Source: an uncultured Gemmatimonadota bacterium (GTDB taxonomy: Bacteria > Gemmatimonadota > Gemmatimonadetes > Gemmatimonadales > Gemmatimonadaceae). Taken from it: a stretch of 5,644 bases of DNA. Within the stretch, counting starts at the first letter, position 1. Each line of letters begins with the position of its first letter. Below are positions 4,792 through 5,644 of the stretch, piece after piece. The notes under the pieces are model-generated. The model did no database searches, had not been told where the DNA came from, and saw only the letters and a list, made by a program, of their open reading frames with translations. The stretch lies in contig CAMLHT010000244.1 in assembly GCA_946479895.1 (NCBI GenBank), positions 1 through 5,644 of the forward strand. Direction: 5' to 3'. A program made the translations under genes and the position numbers.

Positions 4792-5644
4792 CAGCGATCG
4801 TCGAGCGCGACGACGCCAGGCAGCGCCTTGCCCTCGAGGAACTCGAGCGAGGCTCCCCCGCCCGTCGAGACGTGGCTCATCTTCGACTCCAGGCCGGCCT
4901 CGGTGACGGCAGCGGCCGAATCGCCCCCACCGACCACGGTGATCGCGCCCTTCGAAGTGGCCTTCGCCATCGCCTCGGCGATCGCGCGGGTGCCCTTGTC
5001 GAAGGGCGGCGTCTCGAAGACGCCCATCGGCCCGTTCCATACCGTGGTCATCGCGCTCGCGATGACCTTGCCGAAGGCTGCCACGGTCTCCGGACCGATG
5101 TCGTACATCGCCATGTCGGCGGGGATCTGGTCGCGCTTCACGGCCTTCGCGCTCCCCTTCTCCTCGAGCGAGCGGGCGACCATCGCGTCCGTCGGCAGCA
5201 CGAGCTTGTCGCCGGCTCGCTTCAGGAGGTCCTTCGCCATGTCGACGCGATCCGGCTCGACCAGGGACTTTCCGGTCTCGAGGCCCATCGCCTTGAAGAA
5301 CGTGCACGCCATCGCGCCGCCGACGAGCAGGTGGTCCACGCGCGGGAGCAGCGCCTCGACGACGTCGATCTTGCCCGAGATCTTCGATCCGCCGAGGATC
5401 GCGACGAACGGGCGCTTCGGTTTGTCGAGCGCCCCGCCGAGGTACTCGAGCTCCTTCTCCATGAGCAGCCCGGCAACGGCGGGCTTGAGAAAGCGCGCCA
5501 CGCCCTCGGTGGACGCGTGGGCGCGGTGCGCGGAGCCGAAGGCGTCGTTCACGTACAGGTCGCCGAGCTGCGCGAGGCTGCGCGCAAGACGCTCGTCGTT
5601 CGTCTCCTCACCGCCGAGGAAGCGGGTGTTCTCGAGGAGCACGA
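4791..5644 (-). CDS. pgk: Phosphoglycerate kinase Pgk (5' end outside the window)
   Basis: Pgk transfers phosphate between 1,3-bisphosphoglycerate and ADP in glycolysis. About 283 residues are visible. The usual protein has about 395, so roughly the first 110 residues (most of the 3-phosphoglycerate-binding N-domain) lie beyond the right edge. The visible part starts within the conserved (V)LLENTRF segment, so the GTG at 5642 is an internal valine and not the start. It continues with [15 protein letters not shown] (30-44), [13 protein letters not shown] (81-93), [10 protein letters not shown] (201-210), [11 protein letters not shown] (236-246) and [19 protein letters not shown] (259-277), the ADP-binding and hinge motifs of the C-domain. 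The C-terminus is normal. Its TGA overlaps the tpiA ATG by one base. A gap gene often lies upstream of pgk in this arrangement, but none is visible here. Confidence 0.97.
   Translation of the reverse strand, partial: VLLENTRFLGGEETNDERLARSLAQLGDLYVNDAFGSAHRAHASTEGVARFLKPAVAGLLMEKELEYLGGALDKPKRPFVAILGGSKISGKIDVVEALLPRVDHLLVGGAMACTFFKAMGLETGKSLVEPDRVDMAKDLLKRAGDKLVLPTDAMVARSLEEKGSAKAVKRDQIPADMAMYDIGPETVAAFGKVIASAMTTVWNGPMGVFETPPFDKGTRAIAEAMAKATSKGAITVVGGGDSAAAVTEAGLESKMSHVSTGGGASLEFLEGKALPGVVALDDR

Noticed and set aside
4042..5307. 421-codon minus-strand frame that includes tpiA, suggesting an N-terminal fusion
   Set aside because: The first 172 codons are pgk read in another frame. The recognisable TpiA begins exactly at the ATG overlapping the pgk stop.
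1..5644. Search for a mobile element, CRISPR array, defence island, tRNA or rRNA
   Set aside because: No integrase or transposase, spaced direct repeats, tRNA cloverleaf or rRNA-like sequence is visible. All genes are ordinary housekeeping functions.

Overview
The window is GC-rich chromosomal DNA of a bacterium, most likely a metagenomic or draft contig. All eight genes I can support lie on the minus strand. Read in the direction of transcription (right to left) they are pgk (5' part cut off by the window edge), tpiA, secG, carA, an HU/IHF-family DNA-binding protein gene, moaD, moaE and moaA. The pgk-tpiA-secG order is a common bacterial arrangement, often with gap upstream of pgk. Together with the high GC and the type of intergenic palindromes, it fits a soil or sediment phylum such as Gemmatimonadota or a relative. 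That placement is a low-confidence impression, because nothing here is a diagnostic marker.

Right part (about 2371-5644): the central-metabolism run. pgk and tpiA overlap by one base (TGATG), and so do secG and carA. Between tpiA and secG is a 127-base gap that holds one copy of a palindromic repeat. Pgk and TpiA are glycolytic enzymes, SecG belongs to the Sec translocon, and CarA is the glutaminase subunit of carbamoyl-phosphate synthase. No carB is visible in the window.

Middle (about 1949-2380): the HU/IHF gene has its own probable promoter. A perfect TTGACA -35 box is written across the carA stop codon, inside a 7-bp palindrome. A GC-rich hairpin falls at the predicted 5' end of the transcript and a good Shine-Dalgarno precedes the ATG. 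The encoded protein carries an acidic C-terminal tail.

Left part (122-1835): a compact molybdenum-cofactor operon, moaD-moaE-moaA, with four-base ATGA overlaps at both junctions. It encodes both subunits of molybdopterin synthase and the radical-SAM GTP 3',8-cyclase. MoaC is not in the window. A second copy of the palindromic repeat separates this operon from the HU/IHF gene.

Far left (1-90): almost pure C/G homopolymer runs that look like a sequencing or assembly artefact at a contig end.

I found no RNA gene, CRISPR array, transposase, phage gene or evidence of a new system. The points most worth a second look are the palindromic repeat pair, the overlap of the HU promoter with the carA stop codon, and the suspect left edge.
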